Below are positions 44,547 through 53,036 of a DNA stretch of 64,000 nucleotides, one piece after another. Made by a program: the position numbers and the translations under genes. The notes under the pieces are model-generated. The model was given only the letters and a program-made list of their open reading frames with translations. It had not been told where the DNA came from and searched no databases. Source of the DNA: Promethearchaeota archaeon (GTDB taxonomy: Archaea; Asgardarchaeota; Lokiarchaeia; Sigyniarchaeales; SOKP01). Every line of letters starts with the position of its first letter. The first letter of the stretch is position 1. The stretch lies in the NCBI GenBank assembly GCA_016839555.1, contig JAEOUA010000008.1, positions 124,001-188,000 of the forward strand. The letters are read 5' to 3'.

Positions 44547-45235
44547 TGTTTTTCAATCCTATATTTCATTTTTCTTAAGTAAGTATAGGAAGGAGTTTTA
44601 TTTTTAAATGTTACCAAAACTGAAAAATGTTCAGAAATATGATAAGAAATGACGAAATGTGATCATTTCTTTAATATTATTTGGATAATTATAAACATTG
44701 TTTAATAAAAAAATTAATATCTAAATCTTGCATGAAATTTTAAAAAATTATAATATCTTAAAATTAAAAAAATAGGCATTGTTCCTACATATATTATAGA
44801 GCACTCTAAGGTGTACCACTTTTGAATTTAACTATATATTTCTGCAAATCTAGAAAATGTTAGCCAATTTTATTTGGCAAACTTACTAAAATCTAAGAAA
44901 TTTCTATTTAAAGGAAAAATAATTTTTCCTTAAAATCTTTAATAAATATTAAATTCCTTTTTAATTCAAAAACAAGTTTTAAATTTTATATATATTCTTA
45001 TGACTTTTTTTAAAAAAATGGTAAACTGCTATACCTTTTTTTTAAATAATTATACTAAATAACAAATTTATTATGACATTATTTAATTATATTGGCGATA
45101 TCAAAGAAGGAGTCAGCTAACTCTTTGGAACGTATATATTCAATGATTTTCTGATACAACATAAAACTCTTTTTTTGGCACCCTATATGAAATCTTATAT
45201 AATTTAAGCTTATAATCTTATTGGTTAGATTTTAT
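44547..45235. other. Intergenic region upstream of tfb
   Basis: 689 AT-rich bases between the divergent tfb and TPR genes. Structures seen: TAAACATTGTTTA at 44692-44704 (shared with 35147-35159) and a 21-bp palindrome at 44911-44931. No gene or RNA recognised. Confidence 0.5.
44911..44931. repeat. 21-bp palindrome
   Basis: AAGGAAAAAT, one central A, ATTTTTCCTT; perfect. Located 300 nt from the nearest gene start on either side, so its role (operator, terminator of an unseen transcript, mobile-element relic) is open. Confidence 0.35.
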
Positions 45236-45940
45236 ATGAATTTTATAAACATTTTGAATAAAGCAGAAGAATATTATAAACAAAATCAGTTAGAAGAGGC
45301 CTTGCGACTTTTTCTTAAATTATATTATTTTTATGAATCCCATGTCTTACCTCAAAAAAGTCTTAAAGACTTTTATATAACTATAAGAAGGATAGCAAAG
45401 ATTTACAATATAATAAATGAACCTGCTAACGCAATATTCTATTGTAAAAAATTATTAATTATATGTGATAAACTTAAACCTTTTCCTTTTGAAGATAAAA
45501 TTAATATATTAAATGATTTAGGGGAATTACATGAAAAAATTAATGATTATAATTCAGCTATAAAATATTACAATCAATTAATAGTTATTCATAAAGAGAA
45601 TAGAATAACGGAAGGATTAGCTAATGATTATCATGCTATAGCAGATATATATTTCAAACAGAAATCTTACGAAAAAGCAAAACAAGTATATTTAGTTGCC
45701 CTGAAATTTTATGAATTAAGTGATAATAAAGAATTAACAGGTATTATATATTACCGTCTTGGCATAATTTCTTATTTGCAAAACGATTACAGAAAAGCTA
45801 TGGCTAATCTAAATAGTTCTCTTTTAGTATTTGAAAAACTAAATCTAAATGATGATTTATTAAATATTAAAGAGGAAAAATATTACAAGAATGCGAAAAA
45901 ATTATGGAAAAAAATAAAAAGAGAAGGGAAATTCAAATAG
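45236..45940 (+). CDS. Tetratricopeptide-repeat protein
   Basis: 234 residues from the ATG at 45236 (a TTG at 45221 would add five). About five TPR units follow each other; the clearest are ILNKAEEYYKQNQLEEALRL, LHEKINDYNSAIKYYNQLI, IADIYFKQKSYEKAKQVYLV and LGIISYLQNDYRKAMANLNS, with the alternating small/aromatic residues of the 34-residue unit. No signal peptide or membrane helix. TPR arrays bind peptide partners; none can be named here. It stands alone between two large intergenic regions. Confidence 0.85.
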   Translation: MNFINILNKAEEYYKQNQLEEALRLFLKLYYFYESHVLPQKSLKDFYITIRRIAKIYNIINEPANAIFYCKKLLIICDKLKPFPFEDKINILNDLGELHEKINDYNSAIKYYNQLIVIHKENRITEGLANDYHAIADIYFKQKSYEKAKQVYLVALKFYELSDNKELTGIIYYRLGIISYLQNDYRKAMANLNSSLLVFEKLNLNDDLLNIKEEKYYKNAKKLWKKIKREGKFK

Positions 45941-46332
45941 AAACCCACTTTTTAAAAAAGAGTAGAGTTAGGCGATTTGCTTGGGATCACTATTTGATTG
46001 TGTGTGATTTTAAAAAATTTATTTAACAATATATAAAGTGACCCTTAGATTGTTTTCTGATTTTATTGTATTACTCAATTTTTTTATTAATACTCCATTT
46101 TCTTTTGAATCAGAATATTTTTTTTCTATATTAATATTGGGCAATTTCGTGAAACGCCCATTTCACGTTCTTTCATATATACCATGATATATTCCTAAGT
46201 TATAAAGTTAAAAATTCATAATACGAAATTAGAGGTTTGCTTCATTTTAAGAGCTAGAGTATAATGCAAATCTCAATGCTAATTAAAGCTCTGAGAAAGA
46301 GGGAGATAACGGTTCGCAAAAAGCTTGTAATT
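45941..46332. other. Intergenic region with alternative hairpins
   Basis: 392 bases between the convergent TPR and LRR genes. It contains two overlapping, mutually exclusive stems at 46138-46167 and an AGAGCT/AGCTCT inverted repeat near 46250-46300. No gene seen. Confidence 0.5.
46138..46167. ncRNA. Two mutually exclusive hairpins, possible regulatory or terminator element
   Basis: Stem A pairs TGGGC (46138-46142) with GCCCA (46156-46160). Stem B pairs CGTGAAA (46148-46154) with TTTCACG (46161-46167), using the 3' arm of stem A as its loop. In a convergent gap this may be a terminator; the switch-like overlap is noted as an observation only. Confidence 0.25.
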
Positions 46333-47892
46333 CTATATAGGGGGCATACTCAGCGCCTTAAAAATTCGTGTTTTTATTTTTACATTTTTTTCTAGCAATT
46401 TTTCAATGACTTTTTTGGAATTATAATGGTATTTTGCCTCTATAATTAATGATGCAAGATGGGGTATTCTTAATAGTGACTGGGGGAGAGTCTTGAAATC
46501 ATTTCCTCTTAGAGCTAATACTTCTAGTGAATGAAGATTGGCTATTGATTCTGGGAGAGTCGTTAGGTTGTTATCCTCTAATCCTAGTTTCTTAAGTGAT
46601 ATAAGATTCGTTATAACATTTGGGAAAACTGTAATATTATTATACCCTAAGTCAAGTATTTTTAAAGATAAAAGATCCCCCATGGACTTAGGTATAGTAG
46701 AGAGAAGATTTCCACTTAGGTCAAGTATTTTGAGTGACGGGAGACCTCCTATCGCTGCGGGCAGCTTTTTAAGTCGATTACCCACAAGAATAAGCGTCTT
46801 AAGTGATTTTAAGTTATTGATGGTCTGTGGAAGCGTCGATAGGTAATTTTCAAAGAGATCTAAATAAGAAAGATTATATAATTCTGTAATTACCTTGGGA
46901 AGTTTCGAAAGACAATTATAAGCTAGGTTGAGTTTTTTAAGGTTTTTAAGAGCCTTTATAGTGCGGGGGATGCCTCCAAATCTTAGCCGGTTAATACCCA
47001 AATACAATTTTTTGAGTTGTTTTAGCGTCCCAATGTGATCGGGTAGGTTGCTAAAATGATTATCTGCGAGATCCAGTGATTCAAGGCATTTAAGATTTTC
47101 AATTGATATTGGTAGGGTTGATAGATAGTTGGAACCTAAACCAAGTACTTTAAGACCTCTATAATTCCTTATCGCTTCAGGGAGGGTAAAAAACTTGTTC
47201 CCATTTAACCATAATTCTTTCATATTTATTAGATTAATAAAACATTTGGGAAGAGAAGAAAGTTTATTACCGCTAAGGTTTAAATATTCAAGATTGCTTA
47301 GTTCGCATAGGGGCTCGAGTTCGGAGGGGCTTTCTATATTCAAGTGTCTTAAATCTAAATAATTGTTAATGAAGACTATTTTTTTAGATTTAAATGTTAT
47401 ATATGGGAGATCTATAGCTTCCAGTTCCTCTCGACTTAAATATTTTAAATAATTTTCATCCACTAAATATCGGGTAACCGAAGGAACATTCGATTGGAGC
47501 CTTTTGGCGATCTCTTCCTTGAAAACCTTATTTGCAATCGGATCTCCTACATCTCTCAATTTTTTTAATAATTGGAAGGCAAGGTTCATATCTAGTATCT
47601 CAGTATCGTAGTTATTTTCGGCCCATCCTTGAAGGTTGGAGCAATGCCCCCAGAATTCGGTCTCCTTATCTAATAATGTTTTATCCATTTCGTTTTCCTT
47701 ATTATAAAGCGCTATGAATTCATCAATGCTCTCAATATTATCATATTTCTCTATTTCTTGCCTGTCGATATTGAAAAGTAGATATTTGCAAGTAATGAAT
47801 TCTTCGTTACAGACATATATTTTCGTTTTGCCTTTCTTTAATTTTAATTTAAGATACTCGTTGATCTTAAATTCTTTCTCTTTTTTATCCAT
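46333..47892 (-). CDS. Leucine-rich-repeat protein
   Basis: 519 residues. About 165 N-terminal residues form a separate domain (TEFWGHCSNLQGWAENNYDT, FQLLKKLRDVGDPIANKVFK), which I believe recurs in other Asgard LRR proteins. From about 170 to 505 there are roughly thirteen LRR units of about 23 residues with the LxxLxLxxNxLxxLP pattern (LEYLNLSGNKLSSLP, LKILDLSGNLLSTIP). There is no signal peptide or membrane helix, so it is probably cytoplasmic. LRR arrays bind proteins. The NADAR gene lies only 12 nt upstream in the same direction, so the two are co-transcribed. A role in recognition coupled to the NADAR enzyme is possible. Confidence 0.88.
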   Translation of the reverse strand: MDKKEKEFKINEYLKLKLKKGKTKIYVCNEEFITCKYLLFNIDRQEIEKYDNIESIDEFIALYNKENEMDKTLLDKETEFWGHCSNLQGWAENNYDTEILDMNLAFQLLKKLRDVGDPIANKVFKEEIAKRLQSNVPSVTRYLVDENYLKYLSREELEAIDLPYITFKSKKIVFINNYLDLRHLNIESPSELEPLCELSNLEYLNLSGNKLSSLPKCFINLINMKELWLNGNKFFTLPEAIRNYRGLKVLGLGSNYLSTLPISIENLKCLESLDLADNHFSNLPDHIGTLKQLKKLYLGINRLRFGGIPRTIKALKNLKKLNLAYNCLSKLPKVITELYNLSYLDLFENYLSTLPQTINNLKSLKTLILVGNRLKKLPAAIGGLPSLKILDLSGNLLSTIPKSMGDLLSLKILDLGYNNITVFPNVITNLISLKKLGLEDNNLTTLPESIANLHSLEVLALRGNDFKTLPQSLLRIPHLASLIIEAKYHYNSKKVIEKLLEKNVKIKTRIFKALSMPPI

Positions 47893-47904
47893 GTCAAAAA
47901 CACT

Positions 47905-48417
47905 TTATAATGTATTAATATTCTCTATTATAATCTCTTTCCTTACCTTCATCAATAATTTACCAAGAAGATTTCTCCCAGTCCCTTTCTTTCCAATGCC
48001 CCATATTGAATCTGTTGAAGAGTCTTCAACAAGTACTGCATTTTTTGTATTTATAAGTCTCTTCCTTAAATCCGGATCTTTGAATTTAACTTTTAAAATT
48101 TCATACATTCTTTGTTTTTTGATTTCGGACCAATTCGAGACAACATCCCAATGAGGTAATGAATGAGAGACTATTGCCACTAAATACGGCTGGGGAGCTT
48201 TCATTACCCATTCCCTTATTTCGCTATCCTCATATTTACCGAACTGATACGCATGTTCGACGGTCGGAAACTCTCGACCTTCAAACAGAATTGGACTTTT
48301 ATAGAGATTAGATAAGAATCCGTATTCATTAGATGATCTATAAAATTTGATTACACCCTCTTTAATTAGAGTAAGCTGTTTTTTCTCTCTAATTTGGGAT
48401 TTTTTATTACAATTCAT
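47905..48417 (-). CDS. NADAR-family N-glycosidase-like protein
   Basis: 170 residues with the NADAR/YbiA signature: IKFYRSSNEYGFLSNLYKSP at about residues 23-42, the PTVEHAYQFGKY helix, WDVVSNWSEIKKQRMYEIL, and the closing SSTDSIWGIGKKGTGRNLLGKLLMKVR. Known NADAR proteins cleave N-glycosidic bonds in riboflavin intermediates or remove ADP-ribose from guanine in nucleic acids, and several belong to NAD/ADP-ribose-linked defence systems. It is upstream of, and nearly touching, the LRR gene. The catalytic glutamate in the VEHAYQ helix and the aspartate in TDSIWG are both present. Confidence 0.88.
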   Translation of the reverse strand: MNCNKKSQIREKKQLTLIKEGVIKFYRSSNEYGFLSNLYKSPILFEGREFPTVEHAYQFGKYEDSEIREWVMKAPQPYLVAIVSHSLPHWDVVSNWSEIKKQRMYEILKVKFKDPDLRKRLINTKNAVLVEDSSTDSIWGIGKKGTGRNLLGKLLMKVRKEIIIENINTL

Positions 48418-48454
48418 ATTTATTTTTGGATAATATTAACTCTTATTATATATA

Positions 48455-48760
48455 CTATAGTTTTAATTTACGTAATTGCTGACTCATCTCTTTTCTCCTA
48501 AGAATTTTTGAGAAAAGCGACTCGTGATTGTCTAACTGATGGAAAAAGGTTTCTAAATCATCAAAATTGTTAAAAAAAACCCGGATTTTATTATTGACGG
48601 TTAATTCGACCCCTTTTTTCTCTTGAATATTACATATTTTGGCATAGATCGCCCCGATTTTTATATCATGCTTTAACAATATTTTTTGATTACCTTTTAT
48701 TGACCAGAAGCCTCTTTTTAATAAATACCCTCTAAACATACCACCTCTATATGATGACAT
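48455..48760 (-). CDS. Hypothetical protein, last gene of the Orc1/Cdc6 operon
   Basis: 101 residues, not recognised. It starts SSYRGGMFRGYLLKRGFWSIK with beta-rich, PH-like or GRAM-like alternation (KGNQKILLKHDIKIGAIYAK; VELTVNNKIRVFFNNFDD) and ends in a helix (SQQLRKLKL). A small beta-barrel fold is plausible but unverified. Its ATG is one base after the stop of the preceding gene, so translation is coupled. It ends the run of five minus-strand genes headed by the Orc1/Cdc6-like ATPase. Confidence 0.65.
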   Translation of the reverse strand: MSSYRGGMFRGYLLKRGFWSIKGNQKILLKHDIKIGAIYAKICNIQEKKGVELTVNNKIRVFFNNFDDLETFFHQLDNHESLFSKILRRKEMSQQLRKLKL

Positions 48761-48761
48761 T

Positions 48762-49124
48762 TTATTTTTCTACCTCAATTCCTAATATTTTATCTATGAT
48801 AAAATCTAATAAATATATATATGAATCGCTTAAGGGATTTATTTTATTCAAAAACATTCTAATATCATTTATAGTTAAAATTTTAATTATTTCTATAATT
48901 ATTTCTTTTAGATTCTTATTTTTTTCCCCATTAATTTCAATATATCTTTTAACTTTTTTAAAAAGAGGTTGCAAATCTTTATCGTTAAATATAGGTTCTA
49001 AATGCTTCTCTAATACTTCATATTCTCCTTCATTAATATTTAATAAGTTCCATTTTTTCCATAACTCTGGTAAAAGAGCATAAAGGCTTTTAAAATCTAT
49101 CTCCCTTCTCATTTTGTTCTCCAT
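48762..49124 (-). CDS. Hypothetical helical protein of the Orc1/Cdc6 operon
   Basis: 120 residues; all-helical, acidic, no recognised motif (LYALLPELWKKWNLLNINEG, KHLEPIFNDKDLQPLFKKVK, INPLSDSYIYLLDFIIDKI). A second ATG four codons downstream (MRREIDF) is an alternative start. It overlaps the end of the NIF3-like gene by 35 nt and its stop is one base before the next ATG, indicating coupled translation. A helical adaptor role can only be guessed. Confidence 0.65.
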   Translation of the reverse strand: MENKMRREIDFKSLYALLPELWKKWNLLNINEGEYEVLEKHLEPIFNDKDLQPLFKKVKRYIEINGEKNKNLKEIIIEIIKILTINDIRMFLNKINPLSDSYIYLLDFIIDKILGIEVEK

Positions 49125-49986
49125 ATTTTTTATTTTTAAAATTAAGATTTTCGTTTGGAAATTGTTTTATTGGATTATGAGATAAAAAAAAATCGAATTT
49201 AGTTAGGGGGAATTCCACACTTAAGTAGTTGGCTAATTTTTTGAAAAAAAGGTCATAAATTTTCCAAATTGGGACTTTAACTACTGAAATTTCTTGTTCA
49301 AGGGCATAAATTATATCATAAAAAGAAAAATCTGAAACTATGATACAATCGCAGCCCTTCTCTTTACATTTTAATATTATATTGGGATTTAATTGTCTAT
49401 AACCAAGAATTAAGGCTATTGATTTTAGAATTTGATTTAATTTACCTGCATACTCAATTACAGGCATTTTAACTTGTTTCCTGATTTTTATAAGTATGTC
49501 TTTAAGTCTTAAGTTTGGGATGTTAGCTGTGTTTGGAAGGGATTTTTGGACACATATAAGCCCTATTGGGTATTCGGTTTTTTTTTTAAAAGTAAATATC
49601 GCATCTTGATTTTCAAGGGATAATATTTTTGTTAGAATACCATAGGGCCCAAAATTTTGTTGAAAATTTGTTAGAGGATTTAAATGATAGATTATCACAG
49701 GATATTTTGTCAATAGACTAAATTTCTGTATTATATATTTATTTGTAATCTTTTTATTTTGATTTAATAATAAGTTAGTAGTAATTATTAAATCATATTT
49801 TTCACAAACGGCCTTTCTTATTGAATCTATTGATAAATCAATAGATAAAAGCACCCTTTTTGCTTTCCTATTTTCATTAGCTGCCCCAAAAATAAATTCA
49901 CTTTTTTTATCCATTGAGTTTTCATTCGGAAATTGTTCTTTAAAGTATTTTTCAATAGATTCTAATTTCAAATTATTCTCCCTCAA
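49090..49986 (-). CDS. Degenerate NIF3-like (DUF34) protein
   Basis: 298 residues. The N-terminal core follows NIF3: RVLLSIDLSIDSIRKAVCEKYDLIITTN (about 43-71) matches the VLxAxDxxxxVxxEAxxxxxDLIIxHH pattern, but the two metal-binding histidines are replaced by TTN. A later VIEYAGKLNQILKSIALILG, and CDCIIVSDFSFYDIIYALEQEISVV, match the second half, where GADxxITGDxxxHxxxxA is usual; here the H is missing too. NIF3/DUF34 proteins are toroid hexamers with bound metals and poorly known function. This paralogue has probably lost metal binding. It overlaps the HTH gene by 14 nt and the next gene by 35 nt. Confidence 0.6.
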   Translation of the reverse strand: MRENNLKLESIEKYFKEQFPNENSMDKKSEFIFGAANENRKAKRVLLSIDLSIDSIRKAVCEKYDLIITTNLLLNQNKKITNKYIIQKFSLLTKYPVIIYHLNPLTNFQQNFGPYGILTKILSLENQDAIFTFKKKTEYPIGLICVQKSLPNTANIPNLRLKDILIKIRKQVKMPVIEYAGKLNQILKSIALILGYRQLNPNIILKCKEKGCDCIIVSDFSFYDIIYALEQEISVVKVPIWKIYDLFFKKLANYLSVEFPLTKFDFFLSHNPIKQFPNENLNFKNKKYGEQNEKGDRF

Positions 49987-50251
49987 TTAATTTAATAAAG
50001 TTTATGATTCCTCTTACTATAGGATTTTCCTTCTGAAATCGGTAAATTCTAATTCTGCCAATTTTTTTTTCCTGTACTAAATTCATTTCGGTGAGGGTTC
50101 CAAGTTGTTTGGAAACAGATTTATGTGTTGATTTGGTTTTTTTAATTATTTGAGTAATATTCAACTCTTTTTCAGAAGCTAAAACCTTTATAATTTTCAC
50201 CCTGGAACGAGTGCCAAACAACTTTAAAAAAGTTAAATTACTTGGACCCAT
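49973..50251 (-). CDS. ArsR-like winged-helix regulator
   Basis: 92 residues. The winged HTH spans about 8-75: FGTRSRVKIIKVLASEKELN, ITQIIKKTKSTHKSVSKQLGTL (recognition helix), then the wing VQEKKIGRIRIYRFQKENP. No cysteine or histidine cluster for metal sensing is visible. It overlaps both neighbours by 14 nt: the Orc1/Cdc6-like ATPase before it and the NIF3-like gene after it. It probably controls this operon, perhaps through the inverted-repeat island at 51503-51629 (inference). Confidence 0.82.
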   Translation of the reverse strand: MGPSNLTFLKLFGTRSRVKIIKVLASEKELNITQIIKKTKSTHKSVSKQLGTLTEMNLVQEKKIGRIRIYRFQKENPIVRGIINFIKLIEGE

Positions 50252-51461
50252 AAAGAATCGCCTCTTGATTGTTGATACTATTGATTAAATGAGGTTGCAA
50301 TTGTTCCAGTGAAATATTTTTAAGTGATAGCCGCGCCTTTCGCCCTTTAATGTTCTCGCTAACAACCCTTACTTTTAATATGGACTCCTCCTCAAATATA
50401 TGCAGATAATTCCATATTGTTGAATATGAAAGTGGATTAAAATTCCTTTTTACACATTGAGATTCGTATTCATTCATTATTTTCTTAACCGAAGCATACT
50501 CTATTTTGTTTTTTTCTAATAATATTGTAAAGCTATATAAAAATAACAACTGATGAATGTTCATCTTCTTAAGAAATTCAAATGAAATATATTGGTAAGG
50601 AAAAAGCGAAATATTTGCCCTTTGTAAATGTATCATTTTTATTGTGCTTGCTTTGCCTTGTTCTGCAAATTTACCTGCTTTATACAATAAATGCATAGCA
50701 GCTCTGACATCGAGATTACCATCTAATAACTCAATGGCATATGATATCATTGCATTAGAAATAATATCAGTGTTAAATGCTCTATTCGCTTTATCTTTCA
50801 ATATATCAAACAATTCATTTGCAGAATAAGTGTTAAAAACTATGAGATTTTTTTGAAAATAATTCACAATATTCGGCATAATCCTTAATAATCCTTTTTC
50901 TGATTTTACTATGCCAACTATAGATAATTTTTCTTGTTTAAATCCAAAATTTTCTGTTATACGTGTTAAATAGTATAAAAATTCTTTCTCTTTTTTAATA
51001 ATATTGTTAGCTTCATCAAGAATAATGATCACTGAAGCTTTATTTTTATGTATTTCTTTAGAGATGAATTCTATTATTTCTTCTCTCCTGAGCCCCCTTT
51101 CTGGAAAGGCTTTATTAAATAATCTAGCAATTTTTATTAGAATTTGATAAGTTGATGTCATACGACAATTGAAATAAAGATATTTTATATCAATATTATG
51201 CTGTTTTGCTATCTTTGTAAAATCTTTGAAAAAATGTTTGATCACTGTAGTTTTACCTACGCCTGAAGCACCTTGAACCAAAACATTTATCGAAGAGTTT
51301 GGATGAATAAGCAAATTCGAGTATAATAGAAATAGTTTTCTTAGTTCATTATCTCTGCCAACAACTTCTTCTGAGGGATAAAAATACCTTAAATAGTGCT
51401 CATTTTTAAATAGAGAATGCGAATGCATTAATTCATCAAATTCCTTTTCAAGATCAAACAT
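50238..51461 (-). CDS. Orc1/Cdc6-like AAA+ ATPase
   Basis: 407 residues. N-terminal VVGRDNELRKL precedes Walker A QGASGVGKTTV at about 63-73; Walker B is IIILDEANNII near 145-155; sensor-1 region SIVGIVKSEKG; then LDGNLDVRAAMHLLYKAGKFAEQG, corresponding to Cdc6 sensor 2 (GDARxALxLLRxAGExAE). A C-terminal winged helix (about 300-385) is suggested by YASVKKIMNEYESQC and SYSTIWNYLHIFEEESIL. Archaeal Orc1/Cdc6 proteins bind origins and recruit MCM, but many extra copies belong to plasmids or genomic islands. This one leads a tight operon with an HTH gene and unknowns, suggesting an accessory replicator or regulatory ATPase. A GC-rich inverted-repeat island lies directly upstream. Confidence 0.8.
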   Translation of the reverse strand: MFDLEKEFDELMHSHSLFKNEHYLRYFYPSEEVVGRDNELRKLFLLYSNLLIHPNSSINVLVQGASGVGKTTVIKHFFKDFTKIAKQHNIDIKYLYFNCRMTSTYQILIKIARLFNKAFPERGLRREEIIEFISKEIHKNKASVIIILDEANNIIKKEKEFLYYLTRITENFGFKQEKLSIVGIVKSEKGLLRIMPNIVNYFQKNLIVFNTYSANELFDILKDKANRAFNTDIISNAMISYAIELLDGNLDVRAAMHLLYKAGKFAEQGKASTIKMIHLQRANISLFPYQYISFEFLKKMNIHQLLFLYSFTILLEKNKIEYASVKKIMNEYESQCVKRNFNPLSYSTIWNYLHIFEEESILKVRVVSENIKGRKARLSLKNISLEQLQPHLINSINNQEAILYGSK

Positions 51462-52164
51462 TTTTCTTTGGATCTGATTCTTTATTATCTACTATTAAAA
51501 AATTAAGGGAAAGGAATAAGTTTCCTTCCCCTAACCCAAATCGCCTTTTATTACTTTTAAAGGAGGGGTGAGATCTAAAAAATTCCACCCCACCCTCTCA
51601 CACAATCCTTTCCTTGCAAATTCCCTTAAACCCATAAATATAAATCTTTTATATAATTTTATGAGAATATATTTAATAAAATAATATAATTTCATTATTT
51701 ATAAATATTTTGCATAAGATTTTATAAATTCTCACGGAACCGAATTTTTCCGACATAAATTTCTCTTCATTATAACTCTATTATATTACTAAAGACTTAT
51801 TTGATCGGCTTTCTCAATTTAAAGATGAAAGTGACATTTTATTTATTGATATATCAAAAGATGTAATAATAAAAGGATTGAAGAAATGAAAACTCCTATT
51901 TCTTTCTTATATATTAATTTGTGGACTTTAACTTAGTTTAAAGATTCTCTCTTTAATTGTTTCTATTTTTAAGATTTCAATATGTTACCACGAAAAATTT
52001 CTCTTTTTTTCTTATGATCTTTTATATAAATTTATATAATGTTAGATAATTAGAAGATAGATTTTGATCTTTTATGAGAATATTGCATAGAATGGGATAT
52101 ATCCCCATAAATACAAATATAATTATAAAAATTAATTAAATTTCGATTATATATTATTATAATT
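51462..52164. other. Divergent intergenic region between Orc1/Cdc6-like and RHH genes
   Basis: 703 bases. The first 170 contain the GC-rich inverted-repeat island (51503-51629). The rest is very AT-rich with partly repeated stretches: CCCATAAATAtAAAT near 51630 and CCCATAAATAcAAAT near 52105, and TTTTATGAGAATAT near 51657 and 52071. No gene seen. The layout would suit a replication origin or shared regulatory region. Confidence 0.55.
51503..51629. promoter_or_regulatory. GC-rich island bounded by a 9-bp inverted repeat
   Basis: TTAAGGGAA (51503-51511) and TTCCCTTAA (51621-51629) bound 127 bases of unusual GC content in AT-rich DNA. Inside are a nested hairpin (AGGAA/TTCCT near 51511-51526), GTGAGA/TCTCAC, and a GGAGGGGT string paired with CCACCCC. 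The island begins about 40 nt upstream of the Orc1/Cdc6-like ATG. Candidate origin-recognition or operator region; no canonical ORB consensus was found by eye. Confidence 0.4.
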
Positions 52165-52350
52165 ATGAATGCCGATGAAGAAAAAAAGAAGAAAATAGTT
52201 CTTAGGGTAGAGCTGGATCCAAAAGATGACCAACCGATTTATGATTATTACATCAAAATAAAAGAAGACAACGGATTAAAGAGTCACGCAGAAGTAATGA
52301 GATTTATCATTACAAAATATTATACAAATACTTATGAACCAGAATCATAA
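52165..52350 (+). CDS. Small ribbon-helix-helix (CopG-like) protein
   Basis: 61 residues: acidic/lysine start, a beta strand KKIVLRVELDP, then helices QPIYDYYIKIKEDNG and SHAEVMRFIITKYYTN. This follows the ribbon-helix-helix pattern of CopG/MetJ-type DNA-binding dimers, in which the strand contacts DNA and the SxAEVxRxxI helix packs the dimer, though the strand is longer than usual. It is divergent from the Orc1/Cdc6-like operon across the island region. CopG-like proteins often control plasmid replication genes, which fits that neighbourhood (inference). Confidence 0.65.
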   Translation: MNADEEKKKKIVLRVELDPKDDQPIYDYYIKIKEDNGLKSHAEVMRFIITKYYTNTYEPES

Positions 52351-52361
52351 GTGTATCCTTT

Positions 52362-53036
52362 CTAATAAGCAATATTAATGTGGTTAATTTTTTCATCAAT
52401 TTCTTTAGAATTTTTCTTTATGAAATGGTAAATTAATTTAGATTTTTTACTACTTTTAGGAAGATGAATTGATATTTTTTCAAGCAATTCCTCCTTTGTA
52501 AAGTTTTTCCATATTTCAATATATCTGCTTCGGCGAACTCTTAAAACATTTAAAAAGGTTAAGCATTCTAAAATCGTTGCTGCAATAACTAGCATATGAA
52601 ACTTATTTTTAAATACTAAGCGATCATTTTGATCAATATAAACAATTATGTCGTCTTCATTTTTCATCTTTCTATAATATTTTTCAATTTTATTCCAATA
52701 CCAGCAATATTTCTCACTTTTATCAAAAATTAAAATATCTCCAAATTTTGATAGATAAATTGTCTCAGGAAGATTTTCTATAATTTTGATTTTGGTTTTA
52801 ACTTTCGAATCTAGCCAAGAGCCAGTGATAAATTCAGGAGTAGTATAAAAAGCAAAATTATTTCTTAAACTCAATCCTAATTTAATATATTCTTGTAAAT
52901 AAACTTTATCTGATAAGTCGTCTTTCATGATTCCAATCTTTTTTGCTTTATTGAGGAAGAATAACTTCTTCTTTTCTATTTTATCCTTATCAGATTCCAC
53001 TGTTGCAATCTTTTTTTCTAATTTTTTATCAATCAT
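52362..53036 (-). CDS. Hypothetical protein, 224 residues
   Basis: Not recognised. The start at the ATG 53036 (MIDKKLEKKIATVESDKDK) was chosen because the longer reading frame to 53300 would overlap the divergent gene at 53160 and adds only low-complexity Leu/Ile/Asn residues. The central part is a beta-rich fold (NLPETIYLSKFGDILIFDKS, DIIVYIDQNDRLVFKNK); the end is a basic helical region (KNFTKEELLEKISIHLPKSS). A convergent RHH gene ends 11 nt away. Confidence 0.55.
   Translation of the reverse strand: MIDKKLEKKIATVESDKDKIEKKKLFFLNKAKKIGIMKDDLSDKVYLQEYIKLGLSLRNNFAFYTTPEFITGSWLDSKVKTKIKIIENLPETIYLSKFGDILIFDKSEKYCWYWNKIEKYYRKMKNEDDIIVYIDQNDRLVFKNKFHMLVIAATILECLTFLNVLRVRRSRYIEIWKNFTKEELLEKISIHLPKSSKKSKLIYHFIKKNSKEIDEKINHINIAY

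Noticed and set aside
46138..46167. H-type pseudoknot
   Set aside because: The two stems overlap so that no nucleotides remain to cross the 5-bp stem (loop 3 is zero), so they cannot form together.
51541..51600. Classical origin recognition box
   Set aside because: A GGAGGGGT string follows a CTTTTAAAG dyad, but the TTCCA..TGGAA dyad of known ORBs is absent, so only a general candidate origin is reported.
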